Assembly (NCBI RefSeq): GCF_001294535.1
Contig: NZ_LGIC01000033.1
Span: 186,001-250,000 of the forward strand
DNA length: 64,000 nucleotides
Direction of reading: 5' to 3'
Source of the DNA: Cypionkella psychrotolerans
GTDB lineage: Bacteria > Pseudomonadota > Alphaproteobacteria > Rhodobacterales > Rhodobacteraceae
The notes under the pieces were generated by a model, which was not told the DNA's origin, did no database searches, and worked only from the letters and a program-made list of their open reading frames with translations. Position 1 is the first letter of the stretch. The number at the start of each line of letters is the position of its first letter. This document shows positions 1 through 10,098 of this stretch, piece after piece. The position numbers and the translations under genes were made by a program.

Positions 1-2
1 TC

Positions 3-287
3 CGTTTTGATCCCGACGGCGCGATCAAGGCGGGTTTCGTGTTTTTGCGGATGGATGAGCATTTACAGGCGATTGCGGCGGCGGATTTGGCGCTTGCGCA
101 GGCGGCGCAGGTGATTTGCTTGTGGTCGGATAGGGCGTTTGCCGAGGTGTCGCCGCTGGCGTTGATCGACGGTCAGGTGATTTTGCGGCCCGATGTGGCG
201 GGGCTGATCCGGGCGGGCTATGCGCGGCATATGCCAGTGGTGGCGCGGGATGCGTCCCACGCGTTCCGTTTGGCGGCGCGGCTGTGA
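3..287 (+). CDS. Hypothetical protein, 5' end outside window
   Basis: The reading frame is already open at the first bases of the window and runs to a stop at 285-287, so only the C-terminal 94 residues are visible. They are alanine-rich with several hydrophobic stretches but show no motif I recognise. The stop overlaps the GTG start of the next gene (GTGA), so the two are probably translationally coupled. I cannot assign a function; the frame and the overlap are the only support that it is a real gene. Confidence 0.55.
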   Translation, partial: RFDPDGAIKAGFVFLRMDEHLQAIAAADLALAQAAQVICLWSDRAFAEVSPLALIDGQVILRPDVAGLIRAGYARHMPVVARDASHAFRLAARL

Positions 288-964
288 AAGAAGCCGATCT
301 TTACCCGGACCTGAAGGCCTATCTGGAGGCGCAGGGTTATGTGGTGAAGGGCGAGGTTGGCGCTTGCGATATTCTGGCGCGGCGGGGAGATGAACCTGCG
401 GTGGTGGTCGAGATGAAACTGTCCTTCAGCCTCGCTTTGGTGATGCAGGGTGTGGCGCGGCAGGCTCTGTTTGACGATGTCTATCTGGCGGTTCCGGTGA
501 CGGAAAAAGGTTGGAGGCTGCGCTATAAGGATATTGTGGCTTTGTGTCGGCGCTTGGGGTTGGGGCTGCTCGCGGTGAAGCCGGGGCTGGTTGAGGCGCA
601 TCTGGACCCCGGCCCGTATAGCCCGCGCAAGAACACCCTGCGGGCGGGGCGGTTGTTGCGCGAGTTTGAGCGGCGGGTGGGCGATCCGAATTTGGGTGGC
701 ACCACTGGGATCAAGCGGGTGACGGCGTATCGGCAGGATGCGTTGCGGTGTTTGCTGGCACTGCAGGCGGGGGCAGTGAAACCCGCCGCCATCGCCAAAG
801 TTGCAGGTGTTGCACGGGCAGGCGATATTTTGCGCGCGGATCATTATGGCTGGTTTGAGCGCGTCTCGGTGGGGATTTACGCTTTGACGCCGCAGGGGCA
901 GGCGGCGATTGTCTCTGAGGCTGCCGAGATCGCGCGGCTTGGGGGGCAAGATGCATCAGTTTGA
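284..964 (+). CDS. DUF2161 family PDDEXK-type nuclease-like protein
   Basis: This 226-residue protein starts at a GTG that overlaps the previous stop. The N-terminal third has the layout of a PDDEXK nuclease fold: a conserved Asp in GACDILARR (residues about 26-34) followed by VVVEMK, which supplies the E-x-K catalytic pair. This matches the DUF2161 family, common in Rhodobacteraceae. The C-terminal part resembles a small winged-helix domain. No substrate is known. The gene overlaps ybgC by 14 bases. Nuclease activity is inferred from the motif only. Confidence 0.75.
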   Translation: MKEADLYPDLKAYLEAQGYVVKGEVGACDILARRGDEPAVVVEMKLSFSLALVMQGVARQALFDDVYLAVPVTEKGWRLRYKDIVALCRRLGLGLLAVKPGLVEAHLDPGPYSPRKNTLRAGRLLREFERRVGDPNLGGTTGIKRVTAYRQDALRCLLALQAGAVKPAAIAKVAGVARAGDILRADHYGWFERVSVGIYALTPQGQAAIVSEAAEIARLGGQDASV

Positions 965-1349
965 TTTGCGGGTGTATTATGAGGACACCGATCTGGCGGG
1001 CATCGTCTATTACGCCAATTACCTGAAATTCATCGAGCGTGGGCGGTCTGAATGGGTGCGGGCTTTGGGGGTGGATCAGGTCGCGCTGAAAGCCGCACAG
1101 GGCTTGGTGTTTGCGGTGCGCAGGGTCGAGGCCGATTATCTGCGGCCCGCGAAGTTTGACGATGCGTTGCAGGTGACGACGGAATGTTTGGCCGTTTCCG
1201 GTGCGCGCATTGAGCTCAGTCAAGCGGTTTTGCGCGCGGGTGAGCGGCTGTTTGTGGCGTTGGTTACATTGGTGTGTCTGACGGAAACGGGCCAGCCTGC
1301 GCGGATTCCCGTGGATATCCGCGCTAAGCTGTTGCCAAAGCGGCATTAA
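951..1349 (+). CDS. ybgC: Tol-Pal associated acyl-CoA thioesterase YbgC
   Basis: This 132-residue hot-dog thioesterase opens the Tol-Pal cluster. The N-terminus carries the diagnostic segment YEDTDLAGIVYYANY, including the Asp used in 4-hydroxybenzoyl-CoA thioesterase-type catalysis. Family members hydrolyse short-chain acyl-CoA or acyl-ACP thioesters and are linked to phospholipid synthesis. I chose the ATG at 951 because homologues begin right before the hot-dog strand; an upstream in-frame TTG would only add residues that overlap the DUF2161 gene. A 154-base gap with a promoter candidate separates it from tolQ. Confidence 0.93.
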   Translation: MHQFDLRVYYEDTDLAGIVYYANYLKFIERGRSEWVRALGVDQVALKAAQGLVFAVRRVEADYLRPAKFDDALQVTTECLAVSGARIELSQAVLRAGERLFVALVTLVCLTETGQPARIPVDIRAKLLPKRH

Positions 1350-1427
1350 AGCCGCGCGGCAAATTTAAGCACCTGTTCACGCAATCGAACTTTGGGGGCG
1401 GTTTGTTGCTTGGATCGCGCCATTGTG

Positions 1428-1456
1428 TTGGCAATAGGGTTCAATTCTTGTTAAGA
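1428..1456 (+). promoter_or_regulatory. Candidate sigma-70-type promoter for tolQRAB
   Basis: In the 154-base gap between ybgC and tolQ, TTGGCA (1428-1433) is followed after 17 bases by TTAAGA (1451-1456). This is a reasonable match to a housekeeping promoter and lies 48 bases before the tolQ start. It is inferred by eye only. Confidence 0.4.
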
Positions 1457-1503
1457 TTAGGGCAATAAGCGGCCAAAGAGCCCCGATAACAAGAGCAGGC
1501 ATA

Positions 1504-2199
1504 ATGAACACGGAAGCCGTCGGCATGGCGCAAGAGATTGATTTCTCTATGCTCGCCCTATTTTTTCGCGCAACCCTCACGGTGAAGCTGGTGATGATGT
1601 GCTTGATTATCATGTCGTTTTGGTCATGGTCGATCATCATCCAGAAACACATCCTGTTCCGCAAATCGCGCGGCGAAGCGACGGTGTTTGACCGCGAGTT
1701 CTGGTCGGGAGAGCCTTTGGATGGTCTGTTCGAGAAGATCGGTGGCGATCCGCAGGGTCCGTCCGAGAAGATTTTCGCTGCCGGGATGCTGGAGTGGCGA
1801 CGCTCACACCGGCAGGATGGCGGCTTGATCGCGGGGGCGCAGGCGCGGATTGACCGGGCGATGGATGTGGCGATTGCGCGCGAGGCCGGGGTGTTGAACA
1901 AAGGCCTGTCGTTCTTGGCCACCGTGGGGGCGACAGCGCCGTTCATCGGGCTGTTCGGCACGGTCTACGGCATCATGCACGCCTTTACCCAGATTGCGGC
2001 GACGAAGAACACCGATCTTGCGACGGTGGCTCCGGGTATTGCCGAGGCTTTGATGGCGACCGGGATTGGTCTGGTTGCGGCTATTCCAGCGGTTATTTTC
2101 TACAACAAGCTGAATGCGGATAGCGAGCATATCACCAGTGGATATGAGGCGTTTGCCGACGAGTTTGCGACGATCCTGTCGCGCCAGTTGGACGCTTGA
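1504..2199 (+). CDS. tolQ: Tol-Pal protein TolQ (proton channel subunit)
   Basis: This is a 231-residue inner-membrane protein of the ExbB/TolQ/MotA family. One transmembrane helix lies near residues 20-42 and two more at about 135-160 and 175-195, separated by a large cytoplasmic loop. The segment LATVGATAPFIGLFGTVYGI is the conserved TolQ/ExbB helix-2 signature. With TolR it forms the channel that converts proton-motive force into movement of TolA, needed for outer-membrane constriction at division. tolR follows after one base. Confidence 0.96.
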   Translation: MNTEAVGMAQEIDFSMLALFFRATLTVKLVMMCLIIMSFWSWSIIIQKHILFRKSRGEATVFDREFWSGEPLDGLFEKIGGDPQGPSEKIFAAGMLEWRRSHRQDGGLIAGAQARIDRAMDVAIAREAGVLNKGLSFLATVGATAPFIGLFGTVYGIMHAFTQIAATKNTDLATVAPGIAEALMATGIGLVAAIPAVIFYNKLNADSEHITSGYEAFADEFATILSRQLDA

Positions 2200-2200
2200 T

Positions 2201-2665
2201 ATGGGCGCGGGGGTGGTCAAGAAATCCGGTGGCGGTGGGCGCAGGCGGCGGCGGGGTTCGTCGGCGGCGATGGCCGATATCAATATCACGCCGTTTGTCG
2301 ATGTGATGCTGGTGCTGCTGATCATCTTCATGGTGACAGCGCCAATGCTGACGGTTGGGGTGCCGCTGGAGCTGCCGAAGACGGCGGCGGCCAGCTTGCC
2401 GACCGAGCAAGAGGAGCCTCTGACGGTGTCGATCACCAAGGAGGGTGTGTTGATGATCCAGACCTCGGAAGTGGCGGACGCCGATCTGATCGCCAAGCTG
2501 CAAGCGATTGCCTCGCAGCGCAAATCCGACAAGATTTTCCTGCGCGCCGATGGGGCGCTGCCTTACACGCGTGTCGCCGAGGTGATGGGCGCGCTTTCAG
2601 CGGGCGGGTTTAGCAATATTGGGCTGGTCACCGATGCGGGCGGGCCGAAGATGGACGGCAACTAG
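2201..2665 (+). CDS. tolR: Tol-Pal protein TolR
   Basis: This is a 154-residue ExbD/TolR family protein. It has a glycine/arginine-rich cytoplasmic N-terminus and then MADINITPFVDVMLVLLIIF, which contains the essential transmembrane Asp of TolR/ExbD. The remainder is the periplasmic domain. I chose the ATG at 2201, one base after the tolQ stop; an earlier in-frame start would lie inside tolQ. It pairs with TolQ and contacts TolA. Confidence 0.95.
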   Translation: MGAGVVKKSGGGGRRRRRGSSAAMADINITPFVDVMLVLLIIFMVTAPMLTVGVPLELPKTAAASLPTEQEEPLTVSITKEGVLMIQTSEVADADLIAKLQAIASQRKSDKIFLRADGALPYTRVAEVMGALSAGGFSNIGLVTDAGGPKMDGN

Positions 2666-2671
2666 GGCGCG

Positions 2672-3925
2672 ATGGACAAGAGCCAGATCCTTTCCGGCAT
2701 CGGCCATGCGGTCGTCATCACCTGGGTTGTCCTGGGCGATTGGCTGTTTGCGCCGCGTGAGTTACCGCCACCGGATTCGGTGCAGGTCTCGATGGTGTCC
2801 GAGTCGGATTTGAAGGCGATGCAGGATGCGGCGGCTAAATCCGTCAAGCCGAAGGCGGATAAGCCTGAGGTGAAGCCTGCCAAGCCTCCATCCAAACCGC
2901 AGGTTGAAGCGCCTGCTCCGGTCGAGCCTGAGGTGGCGGTGGCGGAACCTGCTCCGGTGAAGCCTGCGCAGCCCTCGCCCGATATTCCGGTGGCCGCCGA
3001 TCCGCAGCCGAATGAAGCGCCGCCGCCGGTGGCCCCGATTGCCGAGGCAGAACAGCCGATCCCGGTGCCGACGGTGAATGAGAAACCGAAGCCCCGGCCT
3101 GCGACGCGGATCACCGATACGCCGATGGTCAGCCCTGAGAAAACCCCGGAAATGGCCGATACAGCCACGCCGGAGGTGACGGATCAGCCGACCGATCAGC
3201 CGGTGGTCGAGGAGCCGAAACCCGCAGCCGCCCCGGAAGAGGCCGCAGCCCAGACTGCACCGGATGCGGTGGTGACGGATGCGCCGGAACTGGCCCCGAC
3301 CTCCAGCCGTCGCCCGCAGACCCGGCCGGACAAGCCTGTGGTCGAGACGCCTGTGGAAGACCCGCAGGTTGCGCTGGATGCGCAGGCCGAGAAGGATGCC
3401 AAGGCCAAGGCTGACGCGCAGGCCAAGGCGGATGAAAAGGCGGCGAAAAAGGCCAAAGAGAAGGCCGATGCGCAAGCCAAGGCTGATGCTGAGGCAGCGG
3501 ATCAGGCGGCGATTGATGCGGCTTTGGCCGATGCGGCCTCGGATGCTCCGGCGACCGATGGCGGTCAGACCGATATTCCCGAAGGCCCGCCGATGACGGC
3601 GGGTGAGAAAGAAGGCTTGCGGGTCTCAATCAACCAATGCTGGAACATCGGCACGCTTTCCACGGCGGCGCAGCGGATCAAGCTGACCTTGCGGGTTGAG
3701 ATGAAGGAAGACGGCACGCCGGATAGCAATGGCATCACCATGACCACCTTCTCGGGTGGCGATGAGGCGACAGCGAGCCAAGCCTTTGAAGCCGCCCGCC
3801 GCGCCGTGATCCGGGGTGTTAAGGGCTGTGGCGGCAAGGCTGGCTACGACCTTGACCCTGCCAAATACGCCGAGTGGAACGTGATGAACCTGAATTTCGA
3901 CGCTTCGGGCATGAGGTTGAGATGA
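2672..3925 (+). CDS. tolA: TolA-like energy transducer
   Basis: This 417-residue protein has an N-terminal transmembrane helix (about residues 8-28) and a long Pro/Glu/Ala-rich periplasmic stalk. A Lys/Ala/Asp heptad-like helix (roughly residues 235-290) precedes a globular C-terminal domain. The C-terminal domain has the TolA/TonB-like strand [12 protein letters not shown] and a second Cys in VKGCGGKA. Sequence similarity to enterobacterial TolA is expected to be low, so the assignment rests mainly on domain order and position between tolR and tolB. It transmits TolQR energy across the periplasm to Pal/TolB. Confidence 0.92.
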   Translation: MDKSQILSGIGHAVVITWVVLGDWLFAPRELPPPDSVQVSMVSESDLKAMQDAAAKSVKPKADKPEVKPAKPPSKPQVEAPAPVEPEVAVAEPAPVKPAQPSPDIPVAADPQPNEAPPPVAPIAEAEQPIPVPTVNEKPKPRPATRITDTPMVSPEKTPEMADTATPEVTDQPTDQPVVEEPKPAAAPEEAAAQTAPDAVVTDAPELAPTSSRRPQTRPDKPVVETPVEDPQVALDAQAEKDAKAKADAQAKADEKAAKKAKEKADAQAKADAEAADQAAIDAALADAASDAPATDGGQTDIPEGPPMTAGEKEGLRVSINQCWNIGTLSTAAQRIKLTLRVEMKEDGTPDSNGITMTTFSGGDEATASQAFEAARRAVIRGVKGCGGKAGYDLDPAKYAEWNVMNLNFDASGMRLR

Positions 3926-4020
3926 TTTTCTTAACTTTCCCCTGCAAACTCCGCGACAAACCCACAGACTTACAAGGCCAGAGCAGGCCACATAATTCGC
4001 CCTTGAAAAACGAGGACAAG

Positions 4021-5337
4021 ATGCGCCCTTTCAAATCCCTGACCGCCGCCCTGCTGATTGGGCTTTCCAGCCTGACCACAGCCGCCCAAGCCGAAATCAC
4101 CATCGACATCAACTCTCCGGTGATCGAACCGATGCCGTTCGCGGTGCCGGATTTCATTGATGAGGGCGGGGCGGGAGAGTTGGCCGCGAATATCTCGCGG
4201 GTGGTGGCGGCAGACTTGGCGGGCACGGGGCTGTTTATTGAGACGCCGAAGGATGCCTATATCAGCCGAGTCACCTCGTTTGATGCACCGATTTCGTATC
4301 CCGATTGGCAGGCGATCAACACCCAAGCCCTGATCACCGGAGCAGTGCAGGCCGGTGGCGACCGGATTGTGGTGAAGTTCCGTTTGTTTGACGTGGCCTC
4401 GGGGCAGCCGCTGGGCGAGGGGCTGCAATTTGCGGGCACGCCGGCCAGCTGGCGGCGGATGGCGCATAAGGTCGCGGATGCGGTCTATAGCCGGATCACC
4501 GGGGAAGGCCCATATTTCGACAGCCGCGTGGTCTATGTCGCGGAAAGTGGGCCGAAAAACCAACGCCAGAAACGCCTCGGCGTGATGGATTATGACGGCG
4601 CGAATGTGAAATATCTGACCGACAGCAGCAGCATCGTACTGGCGCCGCGGTTCTCGCCGAATGGCGACCGGATTCTGTTCACCTCGTATGCCTCGGGCTT
4701 TCCGGCGATTTATGTGATGAACGTCGGCAATCTGAAAACCCGCAATCTGGGCGAAGTGCCCGGCACGATGACCTTCGCGCCGCGCTTCAGCCCCGATGGC
4801 AATACCGTGGTGTTCAGCCTTGAGAAGGGCGGCAATACCGACATTTACTCGATGGATATCAACTCGGGCGCGATGAGCCAGCTGACCAATGCGCCGTCGA
4901 TTGAAACCTCGCCCAGCTTCAGCCCGGATGGGTCGCAGATCGTGTTTGAGAGCGACCGTTCCGGCAGTCAGCAGATCTATATGATGCCCGCGGGCGGTGG
5001 CGAAGGGGTGCGGATTTCCGGCGGCAAGGGGCGGTATTCGACCCCGGTGTGGAGCCCGCGCGGCGATATGATCGCGTTCACCAAGCAAAACGAGGGCCGC
5101 TTCCACATTGGCGCGATGCTGACCGATGGCACCGAAGAACGTCTGCTGACGGCGTCTTTCCTCGATGAAGGCCCGACCTGGGCGCCGAATGGCCGGGTGA
5201 TCATGTTCACCCGTGAAGGTGCGGGCGCGGGCGGTCAGGCGGGGTTGATGTCGGTGGATGTCTCGGGGCGGAACCTGAAGGCGATCCCGACCGAAGGCCC
5301 GGCCTCGGACCCGTCCTGGTCGCCGATGTTGCCATAA
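4021..5337 (+). CDS. tolB: Tol-Pal beta-propeller protein TolB
   Basis: This 438-residue periplasmic protein has a Sec signal peptide ([20 protein letters not shown], cleavage after AQA), an N-terminal alpha/beta domain, and a WD40-like beta-propeller. The propeller is marked by repeated blades with [39 protein letters not shown] and [13 protein letters not shown]. TolB bridges TolA and Pal. I chose the ATG at 4021 because it begins the signal peptide; upstream in-frame starts would overlap the end of tolA. A 95-base gap precedes it. Confidence 0.96.
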   Translation: MRPFKSLTAALLIGLSSLTTAAQAEITIDINSPVIEPMPFAVPDFIDEGGAGELAANISRVVAADLAGTGLFIETPKDAYISRVTSFDAPISYPDWQAINTQALITGAVQAGGDRIVVKFRLFDVASGQPLGEGLQFAGTPASWRRMAHKVADAVYSRITGEGPYFDSRVVYVAESGPKNQRQKRLGVMDYDGANVKYLTDSSSIVLAPRFSPNGDRILFTSYASGFPAIYVMNVGNLKTRNLGEVPGTMTFAPRFSPDGNTVVFSLEKGGNTDIYSMDINSGAMSQLTNAPSIETSPSFSPDGSQIVFESDRSGSQQIYMMPAGGGEGVRISGGKGRYSTPVWSPRGDMIAFTKQNEGRFHIGAMLTDGTEERLLTASFLDEGPTWAPNGRVIMFTREGAGAGGQAGLMSVDVSGRNLKAIPTEGPASDPSWSPMLP

Positions 5338-5421
5338 TTCTTAAAGCGCGGCTGATTCCCTTAGCCGTGCAAAGCTGATATAACGGGCGCAATCGAGCCC
5401 ATAAGAAAAGGATAACCCCTG

Positions 5422-5949
5422 ATGACCCTGCTTCCGAAAGCCCTTCTGATCGTCGCTGCCCTTGGTTTGGCCGCCTGTAACAACCCCGACCGCTATAAAA
5501 ACGGCGCTGGTGCCGATGGCATGAACAATGGCGCGGGCTCTGGCATCAACACCAATGGTCTGGGTGATCCGAGCAATCCGCGCTCCATCGCCTATTTCAA
5601 CCAATCGGTGGGCGACCGCGTGCTGTTCCCGGTGGACACCTCGACCCTGACGCCGGAAGCGCGTGGCGTGCTGGCGGGGCAGGCCGCGTGGCTGGCGACG
5701 AACGGCGATTACGCGATCATCATCGAAGGCCATGCCGATGAGCAGGGCACCCGCGAGTATAACCTTGCACTCGGCGCGCGTCGGGCGGCTTCGGTGCAGG
5801 ATTTCCTGATCAGCCAAGGCGTGAAACCCAGCCGGATGCGGACGATTTCCTACGGCAAAGAGCGCCCGATTGAGGTGTGTTCGGAAGAAGCCTGCTATGC
5901 CAAGAACCGCCGCGCTGTGACGGTGCTGTCGATGGGAACCGGGGCCTAA
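5422..5949 (+). CDS. pal: Peptidoglycan-associated lipoprotein Pal
   Basis: This is a 175-residue outer-membrane lipoprotein. The lipobox LAAC puts the lipidated Cys at residue 19. A flexible Gly/Asn linker leads to an OmpA-like peptidoglycan-binding domain with IEGHADEQGTREYNLALGARRA, in which the Asp and Arg that bind diaminopimelate are present. It anchors the outer membrane to the cell wall and recruits TolB. AAAGGAT lies before the ATG. It follows tolB by 84 bases. Confidence 0.97.
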   Translation: MTLLPKALLIVAALGLAACNNPDRYKNGAGADGMNNGAGSGINTNGLGDPSNPRSIAYFNQSVGDRVLFPVDTSTLTPEARGVLAGQAAWLATNGDYAIIIEGHADEQGTREYNLALGARRAASVQDFLISQGVKPSRMRTISYGKERPIEVCSEEACYAKNRRAVTVLSMGTGA

Positions 5950-6016
5950 CTTGACGGTTTAAACTAACAGGGGCTTGCCGCAGGGCGGGCCCCGATCTGA
6001 AACGGAGACTGATCTG

Positions 6017-6841
6017 ATGCGTTGGCTGGTTCTGTGTCTTGCTCTGCTTCCCTTACCTGCGCTTGCGCAGGACAAGGCGCAGACCCTTGCTGATCTGAAG
6101 GCCGAGTTGGGCCAGTTGTCGGCTCAGTTCAATGGCTTGAAGGCCGAGCTGGTGCAATCGGGGGCGGCCTCGACCGGGGCTGCGGGCGGTGACGCCTTGC
6201 AGCGGATGGATGCGATGGAAGCCGAGCTGACACGGGTGACAGCGAAGGCCGAGGAAATTGAGCTCAAGCTGAACCGGGTGATCAGCGATGGCACCAACCG
6301 GATTGGCGATATCGAGTTCCGGTTGTGCGAGCAGACCGAGGGCTGCGATCCGTCGAATATCCCGGAGACGCCGGTTTTGGGTGGGAATACGGCAGCGGCA
6401 GCTCCGGCGGCGACGGCTCCGGCTGCGACCGCTCCGGCCAGCGATGCGCCGGAATTGGCAATGGGCGAAAAGAACGATTTTGACCGGGCCAAGGGGGTGC
6501 TCGGTCAAGGTGACTTTCGCGCCGCCGCGGACCTCTTTGCGACCTTTACGCAATCCTATCCTGGCAGCCCATTAAGCGAGGAAGCCAATTTCAACCGCGG
6601 CGAGGCTTTGACCAAGCTGGATGATACCGCCAACGCGGCGCGGGCTTATCTGGAGGCGTTTTCCGGCAAGCCGGATGGGCCGTTTGCTGCCGAGTCGCTG
6701 CTGAAGCTGGGGCAGGCCTTGGGCGCATTGGGTCAGGTGCCGGATGCTTGCGTGACCTTGGCCGAAGTGGGCAACCGCTTTCCGGGGACGATTCACGCCA
6801 CCAATGCGCAGGTTTCCATGCAGGGGCTAGGGTGCCAATAG
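6017..6841 (+). CDS. cpoB: Tol-Pal system protein CpoB (YbgF)
   Basis: This 274-residue periplasmic protein has a signal peptide (MRWLVLCLALLPLPALA), an N-terminal coiled coil (about residues 20-110) and an Ala/Pro linker. The C-terminal TPR-like domain starts with FDRAKGVLGQGDFRAAADLF. This matches CpoB/YbgF, which coordinates peptidoglycan synthesis with Tol-driven outer-membrane constriction. The ATG at 6017 begins the signal peptide and follows a GGAG-type site. Its stop lies 10 bases inside the next gene. Confidence 0.93.
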   Translation: MRWLVLCLALLPLPALAQDKAQTLADLKAELGQLSAQFNGLKAELVQSGAASTGAAGGDALQRMDAMEAELTRVTAKAEEIELKLNRVISDGTNRIGDIEFRLCEQTEGCDPSNIPETPVLGGNTAAAAPAATAPAATAPASDAPELAMGEKNDFDRAKGVLGQGDFRAAADLFATFTQSYPGSPLSEEANFNRGEALTKLDDTANAARAYLEAFSGKPDGPFAAESLLKLGQALGALGQVPDACVTLAEVGNRFPGTIHATNAQVSMQGLGCQ

Positions 6842-8100
6842 GCGCGCCAGCCTCTGACTTAGAAACGCGCCTGCTGAATGAAGTCGCGCAAAGCTATGCG
6901 TGGCGAGACCCTGTGCCGCAGGTGGTGGGGGTGATGGTTTCGGGCGGCGGCGATTCGATGGCGCTGCTGCATTTGATGCACAGGGCAGGGGTCTTGCGCG
7001 GCTGGCGAGTGGAAGCGATCACCGTAGATCACGGATTGCGCGCCGAGGCGACGGCAGAGGCCGCGATGGTGGCGCAAGTTTGCGCAGGTCTTGGGATTGC
7101 GCATCAGACAAGCGTTTGGGATCATGGCGATATTCCAGGAAACCTGATGGATCAGGCTCGGCGCGCCCGCTATAAGTTGGTGGCCGATTGGGCGCATCAG
7201 CGCGGCATTGCCGATGTGGTTTTGGGTCATACCGCTGACGATCAGGCCGAGACATTTTTGATGGGGCTTGCGCGGAAGGCCGGATTGGACGGGCTTTCCG
7301 GGATGCGGGTGGCTTGGCCAGAGCATGAGATTGGCTGGTTGCGTCCGCTGTTGTCGGTGACGCGCGCGGAATTGCGCCAGTATTTACGCACGCGGAGTTT
7401 AGCTTGGGTGGAAGACCCCAGCAATGACGATGAGGGCTTTGCCCGCGTGAAAGCGCGCCGTGTACTACAGGCGCTGCGTCCTTTGGGAATTACTGCGGCC
7501 ACGTTGGCGGCGGTCAGTGAAAATCTTGCTATGGCGCGCGGGGCGATTGGCTGGCAACTCGCCAAGACGGCGCAGATGGTCACGCAGACGGCGGCGGAAT
7601 CATTGAGCTTTTCGCGTGACCAATATCTCGCGCTCCCTATGGAAATTCAACGCCGCCTGTTGATTGCCGCGCTGCGCTGGACGTCGGGCGTCGAATATCC
7701 GCCGCGCGAAAGTGGGCTGATGGCGGTGCAATGGGCGATTGCTGCGGGGAAAGACGCGACTCTCGGCGGTGTGCGCTTTAAGGCCCGCGCCGATACGATC
7801 CAGATTTTGCGCGAGGCGAAGGCGGTGCAAAGCCTTGCCTGCCCGACCACACAGCTGTGGGATCATCGCTGGCAACTGATCGGCCCACATGCCCCCAATC
7901 TAACCATCCGGGCGCTTGGCACCGCAGGTCTGGCCGCCTGCAAAGACTGGCGCAGCCTTGGCCATCCCCGCGATGCGCTGCTGGTGACCCCGGCGATCTG
8001 GCAGGGTCAGACGCTTATTGCCGCACCCCTCGCCGGGTTTCCGAACGATTGGTGCGCGAATTGCGGCCCCAGCTTCGCTTCCTTTGTCTTATCGCATTGA
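6832..8100 (+). CDS. tilS: tRNA(Ile)-lysidine synthetase TilS
   Basis: This 422-residue N-type ATP pyrophosphatase modifies C34 of the CAU-anticodon tRNA(Ile) to lysidine. The P-loop SGGGDS is at about residues 37-42, and the conserved GHTADDQAET follows near residue 130. I chose the GTG at 6832, which overlaps the cpoB stop by 10 bases and leaves the usual short N-terminus before the P-loop; longer starts would reach further into cpoB. The tilS-ftsH order is widespread in Proteobacteria. Confidence 0.93.
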   Translation: MPIGAPASDLETRLLNEVAQSYAWRDPVPQVVGVMVSGGGDSMALLHLMHRAGVLRGWRVEAITVDHGLRAEATAEAAMVAQVCAGLGIAHQTSVWDHGDIPGNLMDQARRARYKLVADWAHQRGIADVVLGHTADDQAETFLMGLARKAGLDGLSGMRVAWPEHEIGWLRPLLSVTRAELRQYLRTRSLAWVEDPSNDDEGFARVKARRVLQALRPLGITAATLAAVSENLAMARGAIGWQLAKTAQMVTQTAAESLSFSRDQYLALPMEIQRRLLIAALRWTSGVEYPPRESGLMAVQWAIAAGKDATLGGVRFKARADTIQILREAKAVQSLACPTTQLWDHRWQLIGPHAPNLTIRALGTAGLAACKDWRSLGHPRDALLVTPAIWQGQTLIAAPLAGFPNDWCANCGPSFASFVLSH

Positions 8101-8184
8101 ACCCGGCGGACTTATCTCTATCTTAAGAACAACCGCCGAAACTGGCCCCGTTCGGGCCTCCCGGCCAATCATACGGAGAAGTTC

Positions 8185-10098
8185 GTGGGTAACGCACGAA
8201 ACATTGCATTCTGGGTCGTCCTCTTTCTGCTGATCCTTGCGCTATTTCAAATGTTCAACACCGGGGCGGGCACGTCGGGGTCGTCCAACGTGCCTTATTC
8301 TGAATTTATTCAGCGGGTTGACGCGGGTGAGGTTGCCTCGGCAACGCTGGATGGTGAAAGCGTGATCGTCAAAGGCAAGGATGGCAGCTCTTACGCCACC
8401 ATCGCGCCGAATGACCCGATGCTGACCGATCGGCTGCTGGCCAAGGGCGTGGAAGTGCGCGCGAAAAGCCAACAGCAGTCGGGAATCCTGTCGCTGATGT
8501 CGGTCTGGTTGCCGTTCATCGTGCTGATCGGGGTGTGGATTTTCTTCATGAACCGGATGCAGGGCGGCGGCAAAGGCGGGGCGATGGGCTTTGGCAAATC
8601 GCGCGCCAAGCTGCTGACCGAAAAGCAAGGCCGGGTGACGTTTGACGACGTGGCGGGCATTGATGAGGCCAAGGAAGAGTTGGAAGAGATCGTTGAATTC
8701 CTGCGCAATCCGCAGAAATTCTCGCGGCTTGGCGGCAAAATTCCGAAGGGCGCACTGCTGGTCGGCCCTCCGGGCACCGGTAAGACCCTGCTGGCGCGGG
8801 CGATTGCGGGCGAGGCCGGTGTGCCGTTCTTTAGTATCTCGGGTTCGGATTTTGTTGAGATGTTTGTGGGTGTGGGTGCAAGCCGTGTCCGCGATATGTT
8901 TGAACAGGCAAAGAAAAACGCGCCCTGCATCGTGTTTATCGACGAGATCGACGCCGTGGGCCGCGCGCGTGGCGTCGGCGTCGGCGGCGGTAATGATGAA
9001 CGCGAGCAGACTCTGAACCAACTGCTGGTGGAGATGGATGGCTTTGACGCCAATGAAGGCGTGATCATTGTGGCTGCGACCAACCGTAAGGATGTTTTGG
9101 ATCCGGCTTTGCTGCGTCCGGGCCGGTTTGACCGCACCATCCATGTGCCGAACCCTGATATCAAAGGTCGCGAGAAAATCCTGTCGGTGCATGCCCGCAA
9201 AGTGCCCTCGGGCCCGGATGTGGACCTGCGGGTGATTGCACGCGGCACGCCGGGATTCTCGGGTGCTGATCTGGCGAACTTGGTGAACGAGGCGGCTCTA
9301 TTGGCCGCCCGCGTTGGCCGTCGCTTTGTCACCATGTCGGACTTTGAATCTGCCAAAGACAAGGTGATGATGGGGGCCGAGCGCCGCTCGATGGTGCTGA
9401 CCGATGAGCAGAAAGAGCATACAGCTTACCATGAGGCCGGCCACGCGATTGTTGGCATGGCTTTGCCGAAATGCGATCCGGTTTACAAAGCCACGATCAT
9501 CCCGCGCGGTGGCGCTTTGGGCATGGTGGTGTCTTTGCCCGAGATTGATCGGCTGAACTGGCACAAGGATGAGTGCAAGCAGAAGATCGCCATGACGATG
9601 GCCGGGAAAGCCGCTGAGATTATGAAATGGGGCGAAGATACCGTCTCAAACGGGCCGTCGGGCGACATTCAGCAAGCCTCGGGCCTTGCCCGCGCGATGG
9701 TGATGCGCTGGGGAATGTCGGATGCGGTTGGCAATATCGACTATGCCGAAGCACATGAAGGCTATCAGGGCAAAACCGCCGGGCTTTCGGTGTCGGCTGA
9801 GACGAAAATGCTGATCGAACATGAGGTTAAGGGCCTGATTGATGAGGGCTACGAGACCGCGCGCCGCATCCTGATCGAACAGGCCGAAGGCTTTGAGCGG
9901 TTGGCGAAGGGGCTGCTGGAATATGAAACCCTGACCGGCGAAGAGATTCGCAAAGTGGTCGCGGGCGATACACCGAGTGCTGTCGATGACGGTATGGGCG
10001 ATGGGCCAAGCGGCGGCTCGGGGGTGATTGCGATCCCGAAAACCCGGGCGCGCAAGCCGAAAGCGGTGCCTCCGGTGGCACCGGAGCCCTCTGCGTGA
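8185..10098 (+). CDS. ftsH: ATP-dependent zinc metalloprotease FtsH
   Basis: This is a 637-residue membrane AAA+ protease. Transmembrane helices lie at about residues 8-24 and 104-124, Walker A GPPGTGKT at 194-201, and the Walker B FIDEID follows. The SRH region has [18 protein letters not shown], and the zinc site HEAGH is at 416-420. It degrades misfolded membrane proteins and short-lived regulators. The start is a GTG preceded by CGGAGAAG. Its stop overlaps the next gene in a GTGA arrangement. Confidence 0.98.
   Translation: MGNARNIAFWVVLFLLILALFQMFNTGAGTSGSSNVPYSEFIQRVDAGEVASATLDGESVIVKGKDGSSYATIAPNDPMLTDRLLAKGVEVRAKSQQQSGILSLMSVWLPFIVLIGVWIFFMNRMQGGGKGGAMGFGKSRAKLLTEKQGRVTFDDVAGIDEAKEELEEIVEFLRNPQKFSRLGGKIPKGALLVGPPGTGKTLLARAIAGEAGVPFFSISGSDFVEMFVGVGASRVRDMFEQAKKNAPCIVFIDEIDAVGRARGVGVGGGNDEREQTLNQLLVEMDGFDANEGVIIVAATNRKDVLDPALLRPGRFDRTIHVPNPDIKGREKILSVHARKVPSGPDVDLRVIARGTPGFSGADLANLVNEAALLAARVGRRFVTMSDFESAKDKVMMGAERRSMVLTDEQKEHTAYHEAGHAIVGMALPKCDPVYKATIIPRGGALGMVVSLPEIDRLNWHKDECKQKIAMTMAGKAAEIMKWGEDTVSNGPSGDIQQASGLARAMVMRWGMSDAVGNIDYAEAHEGYQGKTAGLSVSAETKMLIEHEVKGLIDEGYETARRILIEQAEGFERLAKGLLEYETLTGEEIRKVVAGDTPSAVDDGMGDGPSGGSGVIAIPKTRARKPKAVPPVAPEPSA

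Noticed and set aside
3874-4020. Upstream extension of tolB overlapping tolA
   Set aside because: The added residues are not conserved-looking and would precede a perfect signal peptide at 4021.
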